Below are positions 1 to 9,762 of a DNA stretch of 64,000 nucleotides, piece by piece. The stretch covers positions 1,178,001-1,242,000 of the forward strand of contig NZ_LT629690.1 in assembly GCF_900102185.1 (NCBI RefSeq), in the 5' to 3' direction. Under the pieces are notes generated by a model. The model saw nothing but the letters and a program-made list of their open reading frames with translations, made no database searches and had not been told where the DNA came from. Position 1 is the stretch's first letter. Every line of letters begins with the position of its first letter. The stretch is from Terriglobus roseus (GTDB lineage: Bacteria > Acidobacteriota > Terriglobia > Terriglobales > Acidobacteriaceae). Position numbers and translations under genes: made by a program.

Positions 1-1149
1 GCTGCTGTTTTGAATGCCGGAAAACGCATCGCAATTCTTGCCGGAGCCGGGGCATTGCATGCAACCGAGGAATTGTTGCAGATCGCTGAACTGCTGGGAG
101 CACCCATTGTGAAGCCGTTGTTGGGGAAGGCAACCGTGCCAGATGATTCGCCATATACAACAGGCGGAATTGGCCTTCTTGGAACGGCTCCCTCACAAGA
201 GGTAATGGAAAACTGCGACACGCTGCTCATGGTCGGCACAAGCTATCCCTACATGGAGTATCTGCCCAAGCCCGGCGATTGTAAGTGCGTGCAGATTGAC
301 GCGAATGCACAACGAATCAGCCTACGGTATCCGACCGAAGTGGGTCTCGTGGGTGACAGCAGGAAGACCCTTCGTGAGCTGTTGCCGCTGTTGCGGCACA
401 ATGACTACCGCAAGTTCCTGGAGCAGGCTCAGACCGGTATGAAGGATTGGAACAAGATCATTGAAGCGGAAGGTACAGATCCCGCTTCTCCCATGAAGCC
501 GCAGGTGGTGGGTTACGAACTGAGCAAGCGTACGCGGGAAGACGCGATTATCGTCAGTGACAGCGGTACAAACACTACCGTGTGGGCACGTTACATGCAC
601 GCGAAGCGGGGACAAAAGCATTCATGCAGCGGCAACCTGGCGACCATGGCGGGCGGTATGCCCTACGCGATTGCGGCTCAGGTTGCATATCCAGATCGAC
701 AGGTGATTGCAGTGATTGGCGACGGCGGCTTCACCATGCTGATGGGCGAGATCATCACCGCGGTGACCTATAAGTTGCCTATCAAGTTCGTCATTATCAA
801 GAACAATACGTTGGGCCAAATTAAATGGGAGCAGATGGTCTTTGAGGGTAACCCCGAATACCAGTGCGACTTGCTTCCCATTGACTTCGTCTCGCTTGCA
901 CGCTCAGTCGGTGCGGAAGGTATTCGTATCGACGAGCAGAAAACAGCAGGAGCGAGGTTTGATGAGGCCTTGGCGATGTCTGGTCCGGTGATCATTGAGT
1001 GCGTGGTTGATCCATTAACGGCGATGCTGCCTCCCAAAATCACTGCAAAGCAAGCATTGAAATTTACGGAAGCATTGGCGAAGGGCGAACCGAACCGTCT
1101 TCGCATTGCGCTGACTGCAGCACATGACACTGTTAGGCAAATTGTGTAA
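1..1149 (+). CDS. PoxB-like thiamine-diphosphate-dependent enzyme, 5' end outside window
   Basis: The reading frame is open from base 1, so this is the C-terminal two thirds of a ThDP enzyme. The middle domain (residues VPDDSPYTTGGIGLLG and following) and the C-terminal ThDP-binding domain resemble E. coli PoxB (quinone-linked pyruvate dehydrogenase). The ThDP/Mg motif GDGG lies near 718-729, followed by KNNTLGQ near 800, and the end contains the PoxB-like LPPKIT segment. The family decarboxylates 2-oxoacids. It heads a close-set operon (49 bp to the next gene) that ends in a GMC oxidoreductase, which suggests oxidation of sugar acids or 2-oxoacids. Acetolactate synthase or another decarboxylase of the same fold is possible; the N-terminal domain needed to decide is missing. 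Confidence 0.85.
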   Translation, partial: AAVLNAGKRIAILAGAGALHATEELLQIAELLGAPIVKPLLGKATVPDDSPYTTGGIGLLGTAPSQEVMENCDTLLMVGTSYPYMEYLPKPGDCKCVQIDANAQRISLRYPTEVGLVGDSRKTLRELLPLLRHNDYRKFLEQAQTGMKDWNKIIEAEGTDPASPMKPQVVGYELSKRTREDAIIVSDSGTNTTVWARYMHAKRGQKHSCSGNLATMAGGMPYAIAAQVAYPDRQVIAVIGDGGFTMLMGEIITAVTYKLPIKFVIIKNNTLGQIKWEQMVFEGNPEYQCDLLPIDFVSLARSVGAEGIRIDEQKTAGARFDEALAMSGPVIIECVVDPLTAMLPPKITAKQALKFTEALAKGEPNRLRIALTAAHDTVRQIV

Positions 1150-1198
1150 TTAAGCATCGCGGGATGGGCGACCGTCCGGCGATTCGTATAGGCATGCC

Positions 1199-2302
1199 TT
1201 GAATAGTTCTGCTCAGATTAGTAGCGATACCGTGAGCGCCTACGTCATCCCGACGGACGCACCGGAAGGTGACGGAACTTTTGCGTGGAATTCCACCACG
1301 CTTATTCTTGTGGAATTGAAGTGTGGCGATGTCACAGGTCTTGGCTATACCTACAGCCACAAGGCTGCAGCTTTGCTTGCCAGAGATTTGATCGACAAGG
1401 CTGTGGCTGGATCAGATCCATTCGATACCAATGCCATCTTTATGAAGATGCGTTACGAGCAGCGTAACTATGGGCGCGAGGGAGTTGCGGCCACTGCGCT
1501 GTCCGCGGTGGACGTCGCCCTGTGGGACCTGAAGGCGAAGTTGATGGGGCAGCCACTCGTTCGGGCGTTGGGGCAGATGCGTGATTCCGTGCCAGCCTAT
1601 GGCTCCGGTGGATTCACGACCTATACGGATGCGCAGTTGCAAGAGCAGTTGAGCGGTTGGGTAGAGCAGGGAATACCGCGCGTGAAGATGAAGATAGGAA
1701 CTCATCCTGAAGAGGATTTGCACCGAGTTGCTGTTGCTCGCGAAGCTATCGGCGATGATGCCGAGTTATTTGTTGACGCGAATGGCGCGTACTCGCGCAA
1801 GCAGGCCATGGGATTCGCGAAGAAGTTTTCAGAGGACTACCGAGTGACGTGGTTTGAAGAACCTGTAAGCTCCGACGACCTTGCGGGCTTGTGCCTGTTG
1901 CGGACTGAAGGGCCTTCGGGAATGGATATTGCCGCAGGCGAGTATGGTTTTACCGCAATGTATTTGCAACGCATGCTGGATGCGCAGGCGGTCGATGTTC
2001 TTCAGGCCGATGCAACGCGCTGTGGAGGCGTGACTGGCTTTATAGATGTAGCAGCACTCTGTGACGCGCACCCGCTTCCTATGTCGGCACATTGTGCGCC
2101 AGCGTTGCATACGCACCTTGCTTGTGCCGCCCGTCCGTTACGCCACGTGGAATATTTTCATGATCACGTTCGTATCGAGCGCATGTTCTTTGATGGATTT
2201 CGAGAACCGATGCAAGGAGCCCTGCACCCCGATCTGTCGCGCCCGGGATTGGGTATTGCTTTCAAGCACAAAGATGCGGAACAGTTCCGCGTGGACATAT
2301 AA
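1199..2302 (+). CDS. Mandelate racemase/muconate lactonizing (enolase superfamily) enzyme
   Basis: The 367-residue protein has the enolase-superfamily layout: an N-terminal capping domain and a (beta/alpha)7 barrel. Visible motifs are KMKIG (K163/K165, general base region), VDANGAY (D193, metal ligand), WFEEP (E220/E221), GEYG (E248), ADATRCGG and SAHC (H298). Such enzymes abstract a proton alpha to a carboxylate, usually dehydrating or epimerising sugar acids. The likely start is a TTG at 1199; no better ATG is seen before the conserved part. It sits 2 bp before the membrane-protein gene, so it is part of the same operon. The substrate cannot be read from sequence; a sugar-acid dehydratase is my best guess. 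Confidence 0.85.
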   Translation: MNSSAQISSDTVSAYVIPTDAPEGDGTFAWNSTTLILVELKCGDVTGLGYTYSHKAAALLARDLIDKAVAGSDPFDTNAIFMKMRYEQRNYGREGVAATALSAVDVALWDLKAKLMGQPLVRALGQMRDSVPAYGSGGFTTYTDAQLQEQLSGWVEQGIPRVKMKIGTHPEEDLHRVAVAREAIGDDAELFVDANGAYSRKQAMGFAKKFSEDYRVTWFEEPVSSDDLAGLCLLRTEGPSGMDIAAGEYGFTAMYLQRMLDAQAVDVLQADATRCGGVTGFIDVAALCDAHPLPMSAHCAPALHTHLACAARPLRHVEYFHDHVRIERMFFDGFREPMQGALHPDLSRPGLGIAFKHKDAEQFRVDI

Positions 2303-2304
2303 GT

Positions 2305-3261
2305 ATGCGATTGCTGCCAGCGGACACTTCGCCGCGAGCCATGCTCCATATGATTCCAGAACCGTTGCGTCCTCCGTTCGCGACCGTGCTTCGACACATA
2401 CAGCACGGCACGTTTCAGCGAACGCTTTCATTGATGGTGGCTGGTTCGAGTGCAGTGAGTGCGATGGAAGTGGGATATGAGCACTATCGCGGTAGCTATT
2501 CCAACCCGGTGATGTACACGCCGGTGTTGTTGTCTAGTGCATTGACACTGGCGAGTTGTGCCTCTGTCTTCTCGCGGCAGATTGCCAGAACGTGGATGCG
2601 CTATCTCTCATTCCTGACCTTGGTCGATGGAGTGATCGGCTTCGGATTTCATATTCGTGGTGTAGCTCGCAAACCAGGCGGCTGGCGTATGCCCGTAGTG
2701 AATATCGTGATGGGGCCACCGTTGTTTGCACCATTGCTTTTCGGAACCGCCGCATATTTAGGAGTGATCGCCTCGTACCTACAACGGGAAGAGGACGAAG
2801 GCGTCGGCCAGATCACGACGGACGTGTTTTCCCGTCGTTACAAACAGGATTGGCGAGAGGACATTCGTACCGGTCGCTTCCAGAAGCATTTCTGCGTTGT
2901 GTGCGCCATCGGTACGTTGTGTTGTGGAGGAGAATCCTGGTGCTCGCACTATAAGGACAACTTCAAGTACGGCGTGCAGTGGTCCCCGGTGTTGTTGACG
3001 CCGATCCTTGCAGGATCTGCACTGGCCGCAGTGAAGAGCGAACGCGGCGCCAACACACTTCTGCCATTGGCCTCCGCAGCTGCGATAGTGAATGGGATTG
3101 TGGGAACTGGGTATCACATCCGTGGCATCCTTCGCCGGTCGGGTGGTATTAAAAAGCCGCTGTACAACACGCTGTATGGGCCACCAATCTTCGCGCCGAT
3201 GCTGTTTGCGGCAGCCGGATTGCTTGGGATGATGGCATACCTCATGCGACGGGAGAGGTAA
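2305..3261 (+). CDS. Internally duplicated membrane protein of a GMC-oxidoreductase operon
   Basis: The 318-residue hydrophobic protein is built of two homologous halves. Residues about 36-158 and 190-310 share HY-(8)-Y/W-x-PVLL, a G-(F/Y)-HIRG loop (H116 and H271) and a GPP-(L/I)-FAP-(L/M)-LF helix; H60 and H215 are also paired. Each half has about four membrane helices. It starts 2 bp after the enolase-superfamily gene and its TAA overlaps the ATG of the next gene (TAATG), so it is cotranslated with the subunit-3-like and GMC proteins. I do not recognise a named family. The paired histidines could hold heme or a quinone and make it the membrane electron acceptor of the flavoprotein, but that is inference. 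Confidence 0.8.
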   Translation: MRLLPADTSPRAMLHMIPEPLRPPFATVLRHIQHGTFQRTLSLMVAGSSAVSAMEVGYEHYRGSYSNPVMYTPVLLSSALTLASCASVFSRQIARTWMRYLSFLTLVDGVIGFGFHIRGVARKPGGWRMPVVNIVMGPPLFAPLLFGTAAYLGVIASYLQREEDEGVGQITTDVFSRRYKQDWREDIRTGRFQKHFCVVCAIGTLCCGGESWCSHYKDNFKYGVQWSPVLLTPILAGSALAAVKSERGANTLLPLASAAAIVNGIVGTGYHIRGILRRSGGIKKPLYNTLYGPPIFAPMLFAAAGLLGMMAYLMRRER

Positions 3262-3980
3262 TGAGCGATCCTACGAAGAACTCAAACGAGGAGCAGGCGC
3301 TTCCGCAAAGAGTGCAGCCAGGCTATTACCCCGGCTGGAATGTTTTGTCGCAGTCGGCATACTGGGACGCAGCCACTCGCAAGGTGGTGGAAGAGCGCAT
3401 GGGACCACCCAAACAGCTTCGCTTTTTCCATGAGGCGGAAGCACAAGCAATGACGGCGATACTGGATCGAATTCTGCCACAGGACGATCGTCTGCCTGCT
3501 CAGCGTATCCCCTTGTTGCCATCGCTCGATGCACGACTCTTTGAAAACCGTATCGAAGGCTATCGCTATGAAGACATGCCCAGCGATCAACAGGCGTATC
3601 GATGGGCTGTGGAAGCCATGGATCGAATGGCGCTTGAAGTTTTCAATGGCTTATTCGCGGAACTCACGTCGCACTCGCAAGAAGTATTGTTGAAGTCTCT
3701 CCACGATGGGGAGCCTATGGGTGCGAAAGACCTGTGGCAACGCATGAATGTCGAGCGTTTCTGGACATTGTTGCTCAACGACGCATGTGCCGCATACTAC
3801 GCACATCCTTGGGCGTGGAATGAAATCGGTTTTGGTGGACCGGCGTATCCACGCGGCTACATGAGGCTGGAAGAAGGCGAGCCGGAACCGTGGGAGTTCG
3901 TGGAACAACGCTATGAATGGGCAGGACCTACGGGAAGTTTGAGCGACTTGGATCGCGGCGGATTGGCGGGTGAGGATTGA
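3261..3980 (+). CDS. Gluconate 2-dehydrogenase subunit 3 family protein
   Basis: The 239-residue protein carries the subunit-3 signature near residues 54-75 (FFHEAEAQAMTAILDRILPQ followed by acidic residues). In the family this small subunit accompanies a GMC-type flavoprotein dehydrogenase and helps its maturation or export. Unlike many relatives, no Tat or Sec signal peptide is visible here, so the complex may stay in the cytoplasm or be exported through the partner. The ATG overlaps the stop of the preceding gene by one base, and its own TGA overlaps the TTG start of the GMC gene. No cytochrome c subunit, usual in gluconate 2-dehydrogenase, is encoded next to it. Confidence 0.85.
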   Translation: MSDPTKNSNEEQALPQRVQPGYYPGWNVLSQSAYWDAATRKVVEERMGPPKQLRFFHEAEAQAMTAILDRILPQDDRLPAQRIPLLPSLDARLFENRIEGYRYEDMPSDQQAYRWAVEAMDRMALEVFNGLFAELTSHSQEVLLKSLHDGEPMGAKDLWQRMNVERFWTLLLNDACAAYYAHPWAWNEIGFGGPAYPRGYMRLEEGEPEPWEFVEQRYEWAGPTGSLSDLDRGGLAGED

Positions 3981-5734
3981 GTTCCTTCGACAACGACAAG
4001 CCGCTGTTCGGAGCATTCGAAGCACCGGCGGATGGTCTTCATCATCTTGGCTCTATGCAGAAGATCGTGATTCCGCGTCGTCGATGGCGAAACGAGGATG
4101 AAGTCGATGTTGCGATTGTCGGAGTGGGCGCCGCAGGCGGCGTGCTGTTGCAGAGACTCGCACGAGCTGGACTGAGTGTTGTGGGGTTTGAAGCCGGGCC
4201 GTTCTGGGACACGGAGCGTGACTGGGTCAGTGATGAAGCAGGCTCACGCAACCTCTACTGGAATGATCTTCGCATCACGGGCGGAGAGCATCCCTTGGCG
4301 TTGGGCAGCAACAACAGCGGCAAGGGAGTAGGCGGAGGCAGCGTTCATTGGGCAGCGTTTGCACCGCGCTTTCATCCTAGCGATTTCGAAGTCTACACGC
4401 GCGATGGTGTAGGCGCTGACTGGCCGTTGAGTTATGAGGAGATCGAGCCGTATTACGAGTTGCTCGAGCGAGAGATGCCAGTCGCCGGGCCCGCGTACTA
4501 TCCGTGGGGTAAGCCACACGGATATCCGTACGCACCTCATCCAATGGGTGGTGTCGGTGACACGCTGGTTAAAGGCTGCACGAAACTCGGCATCGGCGTA
4601 TCAACGGGTGGGCCGGTCGCCATCCTGTCTGCGTCTCGAGGGGATCGTCCGCACTGTATCTATCGCGGCTTCTGTATCCAGGCATGCAAAGTAGGTGCCA
4701 AGGCGTCCACGTTGATCACGCATGTTCCGGATGCACTCAAAAGTGGTGCGGAGATTCGTGATGAGAGCATGGTCTCTCGTATCTCGATCAACAAGCATGG
4801 TCGCGCAGACGGAGTGGTCTATTTTGACCGCGAAGGCCGTGAGCATTTTCAAAAGGCACTTATCGTCATCGTGAGCGGTTACGCCATTGAAACGCCACGG
4901 TTGTTACTGAACTCCGCATGCCCCGGCCACGAGCGTGGGCTCGCCAATTCAAGTGGCACACTCGGTAAGTATCTGATGGCTCAGGCGGGAAATGTGATCG
5001 CTGGACGTTTCGACGAACTGATCCGTATGTACAAAGCTCCTCCCGCACATGCGCTGACAGAAGAGTTTTACGAAACCGATCCGAAGCGTGATTTCGCACG
5101 CGGCTTCGCGGTACAGACCGTGGGGCCGCTGCCAATAGCATTTGCCAAACAGATGGCGGCAGCGAAGGGTGTGTGGGGATGGGGACTTCGCCGGACCATG
5201 ATGGACTATAACCACTGGTCGGCACTTGGCCTTCTTGGCGAAATCCTTCCATGGGAAGAGAACCGTGTGGAACTTGCGACTGGCGCGGATCAGAAGGATC
5301 GCTTTGGCTTACCTGTTGCAAAAGTTTCGTTCACTCTGCACGACAATGACAAGCGCATGATCGAGTTCGGCAAGAACAAGGTGATGGAGATTATGCGTGC
5401 AGCCGGTGCCGCGGAGGTCGTGCAGGAACAGCGCTATGCCCATCTTGTGGGCGCGGCCCGCATGAGTTCCTCTCCACATAACTCGGTGTGTGACAAATTC
5501 GGTCGTACTTGGGACGTGAACAATTTGTTTGTGATGGATGGCAGTGTGATGCCAACACAGGGTTCGGCGAATCCAGGCCTGACCATTCAGGCTCTGGCAG
5601 CTCGCACTGCGGACTACATTCTGTCGCAGAAAGATTCCATCATCAACGACATGCCACGCGATCTGAAAACCCCGCCAGTTCGCAAGTCCTTGTGTCCTCC
5701 CGGGACATTTCGAAGCGGCATTCCGCACTTTTGA
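3977..5734 (+). CDS. GMC family oxidoreductase (FAD-dependent dehydrogenase)
   Basis: The 585-residue protein has the FAD dinucleotide-binding motif VGVGAAGG at about residues 48-55, the glycine-rich GKGVGGGSVHW segment typical of gluconate 2-dehydrogenase flavoproteins, and the C-terminal block NLFVMDGSVMPTQGSANP-GLTIQALA. These enzymes oxidise alcohol groups of sugars or sugar acids and pass electrons to quinone or cytochrome. The TTG start at 3977 gives a four-base overlap with the upstream stop, so the subunit-3-like protein and flavoprotein are translationally coupled. The usual HPMGTCRMG-type motif is degenerate here (HLVGAARM). A strong hairpin follows at 5742-5776. Confidence 0.9.
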   Translation: MSSFDNDKPLFGAFEAPADGLHHLGSMQKIVIPRRRWRNEDEVDVAIVGVGAAGGVLLQRLARAGLSVVGFEAGPFWDTERDWVSDEAGSRNLYWNDLRITGGEHPLALGSNNSGKGVGGGSVHWAAFAPRFHPSDFEVYTRDGVGADWPLSYEEIEPYYELLEREMPVAGPAYYPWGKPHGYPYAPHPMGGVGDTLVKGCTKLGIGVSTGGPVAILSASRGDRPHCIYRGFCIQACKVGAKASTLITHVPDALKSGAEIRDESMVSRISINKHGRADGVVYFDREGREHFQKALIVIVSGYAIETPRLLLNSACPGHERGLANSSGTLGKYLMAQAGNVIAGRFDELIRMYKAPPAHALTEEFYETDPKRDFARGFAVQTVGPLPIAFAKQMAAAKGVWGWGLRRTMMDYNHWSALGLLGEILPWEENRVELATGADQKDRFGLPVAKVSFTLHDNDKRMIEFGKNKVMEIMRAAGAAEVVQEQRYAHLVGAARMSSSPHNSVCDKFGRTWDVNNLFVMDGSVMPTQGSANPGLTIQALAARTADYILSQKDSIINDMPRDLKTPPVRKSLCPPGTFRSGIPHF

Positions 5735-5741
5735 AACGACT

Positions 5742-5776
5742 CGGGCCTTGCCAATACAAGGATGTGGCAAGGCCCG
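5742..5776. terminator. Bidirectional terminator between convergent genes
   Basis: A perfect 11-bp inverted repeat, CGGGCCTTGCC (5742-5752) and GGCAAGGCCCG (5766-5776) with a 13-base loop, lies between the convergent GMC oxidoreductase and SDR genes. There is no long T-run on either side, so efficiency is uncertain. Confidence 0.6.
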
Positions 5777-5796
5777 GATGATGGAGGAAGTCAGAC

Positions 5797-6690
5797 TTAG
5801 CCGATCTCAAGACCACCAGTCGCGCCGTAAACTTCTCCCGTGACGTAGCTCGATTCCTGTGACGCCAGCAGTACGTAGAGGGGAGACATCTCGACCGGCT
5901 GGCCAGCTCGCCTCATCGGCGTCTCCGATCCGAATTCAGGAATCTTCTTTTGCGGTTGACCACCGCTAATTTGAAGTGGGGTCCACACTGGGCCCGGTGC
6001 AACGCAATTCACGCGGATTCCGTCTCCTGCAACCTGACGAGCAAGGGCACGGGTGAACGCGAGGATTGCTGCCTTGGTGGGAGCGTAGTCCAGCAGAGAC
6101 GGGCTCGGATGGGTCGCCTGAATCGATGCCGTCGTGATGATGGAGCCACCCTTCGGCATGAGCGGGAGCGCGGCTTTGCAGATCCAGAACAGGGCGAACA
6201 CATTCACCTCGTAGGTCTCTTCCAATTGGTTAGTTGTGACATCCGCGATTTTCTCAACTGCATGTTGTCTGCCAGCAACAAGCGCAAGAATGTCGAGACC
6301 ACCAAGTCTCTTGTGGGCCTGAGCGACCATCTTCTTACAGAAGCTTTCGCTGCGAATGTCACCCGGAATGGCGATGGCCTTGCGCCCTTCCTTTTGAATC
6401 AGGGCGATGACCTCTTGCGCGTCCGGCTCCTCGCTTGGAAGGTAGTTGATGGCAACATCTGCCCCCTCGCGCGCGAACGCAATCGCTGCTGCGCGTCCGA
6501 TGCCCGAATCGCCACCGGTGACAAGCGCTTTCCGATTCGGAAGACGTCCATTCCCGATATAGCTGGTCTCGCCATGATCGGGTCGCGGTGTCATCTTCTT
6601 TGCAAGCCCGGGCACGGTTTGTGGCTGTTTCTTGAACTTGGGCGTTGGGTACTGCTTTGTGGGGTCCTGCAAGGTATAGATGTTCGCCAT
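5797..6690 (-). CDS. SDR family oxidoreductase, YghA/general-stress type
   Basis: The 297-residue protein has an N-terminal extension rich in P, K and Q ([18 protein letters not shown]), then a classical Rossmann fold: TGGDSGIG cofactor motif, Ser in ITTASIQ and the YAPTK form of YxxxK. This extended layout matches E. coli YghA and Bacillus general-stress SDRs. I chose the ATG at 6690 because CGGAG precedes it and the homologous N-terminus begins there; an upstream ATG at 6756 would add residues without family support. The reaction is NAD(P)H-linked oxidation/reduction of an unknown carbonyl. Its neighbours are other stress-type enzymes and a stressosome operon. Confidence 0.88.
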   Translation of the reverse strand: MANIYTLQDPTKQYPTPKFKKQPQTVPGLAKKMTPRPDHGETSYIGNGRLPNRKALVTGGDSGIGRAAAIAFAREGADVAINYLPSEEPDAQEVIALIQKEGRKAIAIPGDIRSESFCKKMVAQAHKRLGGLDILALVAGRQHAVEKIADVTTNQLEETYEVNVFALFWICKAALPLMPKGGSIITTASIQATHPSPSLLDYAPTKAAILAFTRALARQVAGDGIRVNCVAPGPVWTPLQISGGQPQKKIPEFGSETPMRRAGQPVEMSPLYVLLASQESSYVTGEVYGATGGLEIG

Positions 6691-6898
6691 GACAACTCCG
6701 GATGACAGGATGCTGAGTAAATGTCGTAGGGTGTCAGCCCGACGGCATTGCTTCAACGCATACGATGCGGATTGTTCGCGATTTCGTTGTGGACGAAGGC
6801 GGTGTACGCACTATGTTTGATGGCCTACGTGCATCGTGAAATGGCGGGACATAGGAGTGGCCAGTTCCGCATCCAAGAGTTGTTGCACTGGAGGCGAT

Positions 6899-7567
6899 AT
6901 GGCACTGAAGGCTGTTCTGTGCGATCTCGATGGAACTCTCTTAGATAGCAATGCCTTTCACGCCGAGGCCTGGCAGCGTTCGCTTCAGGAGTTCGGATAC
7001 ACGGTGTCCTTTGAGGATGTCGTGAAGCAGATTGGCAAGGGCGGCGAATATCTTCTGGAATGTTTTGTTCCCAAGAGCGAGCTTCCGTCGATCGAAAAAG
7101 ATATCAATGCGTTTCGGAAGAGATTGTTCCACCGGGAGTACATCGACCGCATTGTTCCGTTTGCAGACGCCCGTCGTTTATTGGAACGAATGAGGCAGGA
7201 GGGGCTGCGAATTGCTGTGGCCACATCCAGCGCAAAGGACGATCTGGAAGCATTCAAAACGCTCCTCAAGATTCATGATTTGGTGGAAGAGGACACAACC
7301 GCCGATGACGCAGATAAACCGAAGCCCGAACCAGACATCTTCCAGGCGGCGCTGACGATGCTGAAGCTGCAGCCGTCAGAAGCAATCGCGCTCGGCGATA
7401 CACCCTGGGATGTGGAGGCGGCAAGAAAAGCCGGCATGGACACGATCGCAGTACAGTCCGGTGGCTGGACCCACGAAGAGTTGAAAGATGCAGGTGCGGT
7501 TGCCGTGTATGTGGATGTCGCTGACCTGTTACGGAATTTTGATACCTCACTGTTGTGCGTCCGATGA
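6899..7567 (+). CDS. HAD-superfamily phosphatase (phosphoglycolate phosphatase/beta-PGM like)
   Basis: The 222-residue protein shows the HAD motifs in order: DLDGTLLDS near the N-terminus (nucleophile Asp), TSS in ATSSAKDD (motif II), K in DKPKPEPDIF (motif III) and GDTPWDVEAA (motif IV). The small alpha-helical cap between motifs I and II is typical of subfamily I, which dephosphorylates small phosphorylated metabolites. The ATG at 6899 is preceded by GGAGG at 5-6 bases; longer upstream frames have no family support. The substrate is not predictable. Confidence 0.87.
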   Translation: MALKAVLCDLDGTLLDSNAFHAEAWQRSLQEFGYTVSFEDVVKQIGKGGEYLLECFVPKSELPSIEKDINAFRKRLFHREYIDRIVPFADARRLLERMRQEGLRIAVATSSAKDDLEAFKTLLKIHDLVEEDTTADDADKPKPEPDIFQAALTMLKLQPSEAIALGDTPWDVEAARKAGMDTIAVQSGGWTHEELKDAGAVAVYVDVADLLRNFDTSLLCVR

Positions 7568-7654
7568 AAGTCGAAGCATCAAGCCAGGGAAGCGAAGGTT
7601 TCTACAGGCCACGCTGCATGCTTATAGGGCGTCGTAGGTTTGCAGGGGTTGACC

Positions 7655-8398
7655 ATGGCAGAGCTTGCGGTGACGTTTCCACGGAAGGGTGTCGACTATA
7701 TTCCTTTGCCACGTAGTAGTGACAAAGAGCATGTGACGGTTCATGCTGTACAGACAATTGCAGCTCAGCCGGAGCACATTTTTGATTTGTACATCCGTGC
7801 CGAGGCGATCCCGATTTGGCAGGAAGGTGTTATCTCTGTCTCGCGAACTGAGGATGGGCATTTTCATTGGATTGTCGAGGAACCCACCAGTGGTGCGCAG
7901 ACGGAATTCAACAGCGAGATCGTCTCTTCGGTTCCAGGTGAACGTCATGTGTCACGGGTACTCGATGGCCCGTTCGCGGGCAGCACAGATTCGTTGACGT
8001 TCGAACTGCATGCGCATGGGCGAGGAACGATCGTTACGTGGGTAAGCGAATTCAAGCTGCCTGCTGCCAACGTATCGAACATCGTTGGCAAGATCGCTTC
8101 TCGAGGCCCACATCAGGCTGTAGTCGAGAACCTTCGACGCTTGAAACAGGTGATTGAGAGCGGCGAGATACCCAGTGTGGAAGGCCAGCCCTCAGGGCCG
8201 CGAGGCGTCATCGGACGATGGAAACGGTTTCTTATGGGTGAAAACCTTCCAGTGCCGCCCGGCACTTCGGATCGAGCGAGGCCACGTGATCTGCCACAAC
8301 AAAATAGCGAGAGCCAAGCTCCGTGGGTTGTCGTCGGCATCGGCATAGCTGCAGGAGTAGCAGCGTGGTACGGCGTTCGTTCTATCCGTTCACTGTAA
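7655..8398 (+). CDS. SRPBCC-fold protein with C-terminal membrane helix
   Basis: The 247-residue protein has a START/polyketide-cyclase-like (SRPBCC) domain over residues about 25-165, with the typical opening [17 protein letters not shown] and a central W. Residues 165-220 are a polar linker and residues about 224-244 ([17 protein letters not shown]) form one hydrophobic helix, so the ligand-binding domain is probably tethered to the membrane. The family binds hydrophobic ligands; the ligand is unknown. The ATG at 7655 is favoured over a TTG 15 bases earlier. It lies 38 bp before the alcohol dehydrogenase and may share its transcript. Confidence 0.75.
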   Translation: MAELAVTFPRKGVDYIPLPRSSDKEHVTVHAVQTIAAQPEHIFDLYIRAEAIPIWQEGVISVSRTEDGHFHWIVEEPTSGAQTEFNSEIVSSVPGERHVSRVLDGPFAGSTDSLTFELHAHGRGTIVTWVSEFKLPAANVSNIVGKIASRGPHQAVVENLRRLKQVIESGEIPSVEGQPSGPRGVIGRWKRFLMGENLPVPPGTSDRARPRDLPQQNSESQAPWVVVGIGIAAGVAAWYGVRSIRSL

Positions 8399-8436
8399 GA
8401 AGAACCGAATCAGCACGTAGTGCAGGGAGCATACCG

Positions 8437-9660
8437 ATGAAGGCAGTGTGTTGGATGGGAAGCGGCAAGGTCGAAGTGCAGACAGTAGCAGACCCGACCA
8501 TTATCAATCCAGGGGACGTCATCCTCCGTGTGACTCGTACCGCAATCTGTGGCAGCGATCTCCATCTCTATGACGGTTACATCCCTTCCATGGAATCGGG
8601 CGACATCCTCGGGCACGAATTTATGGGCACCGTGGAAGAGGTTGGGAGTGAGGTAAAGAAGCTTAAGGTGGGCGACCGTGTCGTTGTGCCGTTCACGATC
8701 GCTTGCGGCAACTGTTTCTTCTGCAAGAAAGATCTATGGTCAGCGTGCGACAACTCCAACCCGAATGCGCGTGTTGCAGAACAGTTGTACGGCTACAGTG
8801 GTTCCGCACTATTTGGGTATTCCCATATCTATGGTGGGTTTGCTGGAGGGCAGGCGCAGTACGTGCGTGTGCCGTTCGCGGATGTGGGTCCCATCAAGAT
8901 TGAAAGCGACATTGAGGACGAAAAGGTTCTCTTCCTCTCGGACATTTATCCCACGGGCTATCAGGCAGCGGAGAATGCCAATATTCAGCCCGGTGACAAT
9001 GTTGCCATCTGGGGGGCAGGCCCGGTAGGGCTTTTCGCTGCTGCGAGCGCGCACATGCAGGGTGCAGGGCAAGTCTTTGTTATCGACCGCTTCCCGGAAC
9101 GCCTAGCCCTGGCGCGTGACTACTGTGGCGCTACGGTAATCGACTATTCCGATGGCAAGAGCATCGTCGAAGCCCTGCGAGACCTGACCGGCGGCGTCGG
9201 TCCAGACAGCTGCATTGACGCTGTCGGCATGGAAGCACATGGCACGGATGTGTCAGCGCTGTACGACAAGGTAGAACTCGGCCTGATGCTGGAGACGGAC
9301 AGGCCAACTGCACTTCGTCAAATCTTGCAGAGCGCCCGCAAGGGAGGCACCATCTCCATCCCTGGTGTCTACGGCGGCGTCCTCAACAAGCTCAACTTTG
9401 GTGCTGCCTTCGGCAAGGGCCTCACGTTGAAGATGGGCCAAACGAACATGCACAAATATCTGCGGCCTTTGCTTGATCGAGTGGAGCAGGGGCAGATCGA
9501 TCCTAGTTTCTTGATCTCTCATCGCATCGGCATTCAGGATGTTCCAGGCATGTACAAGATATGGCGGGACAAGAAGGATCGCGTTACGAAAATTGTGATC
9601 GATCCTTTTCGGGAGAGCGGCATTGAAAAGATGTCCGTAATCGTTGGACCGGGTGCGTAG
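8437..9660 (+). CDS. Zinc-dependent alcohol dehydrogenase
   Basis: The 407-residue medium-chain dehydrogenase has the catalytic zinc site ([21 protein letters not shown]), four structural-zinc cysteines in CGNCFFC-(7)-C, and the NAD-binding GAGPVG motif. The long form with an insertion before the C-terminal part resembles glutathione-independent formaldehyde dehydrogenase and related enzymes common beside stress genes. The ATG at 8437 begins the family sequence MKAVCW; longer in-frame upstream sequence overlaps the preceding gene and was not used. It probably oxidises a short alcohol or aldehyde. Confidence 0.9.
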   Translation: MKAVCWMGSGKVEVQTVADPTIINPGDVILRVTRTAICGSDLHLYDGYIPSMESGDILGHEFMGTVEEVGSEVKKLKVGDRVVVPFTIACGNCFFCKKDLWSACDNSNPNARVAEQLYGYSGSALFGYSHIYGGFAGGQAQYVRVPFADVGPIKIESDIEDEKVLFLSDIYPTGYQAAENANIQPGDNVAIWGAGPVGLFAAASAHMQGAGQVFVIDRFPERLALARDYCGATVIDYSDGKSIVEALRDLTGGVGPDSCIDAVGMEAHGTDVSALYDKVELGLMLETDRPTALRQILQSARKGGTISIPGVYGGVLNKLNFGAAFGKGLTLKMGQTNMHKYLRPLLDRVEQGQIDPSFLISHRIGIQDVPGMYKIWRDKKDRVTKIVIDPFRESGIEKMSVIVGPGA

Positions 9661-9762
9661 CGACGCCGAACGAACAAAACTTGTCCACTCTCTGCCACCA
9701 GTCGTGAATCACACGCTCGTGCGGGAAGAACGGTTGTCCCTTCCATTCACTCACGGAGCGAC

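Noticed and set aside
5950-6705. 251-codon open frame on the plus strand
   Set aside because: It is antisense to the SDR gene, has no domain pattern or ribosome-binding site, and is explained by codon bias of the real gene.
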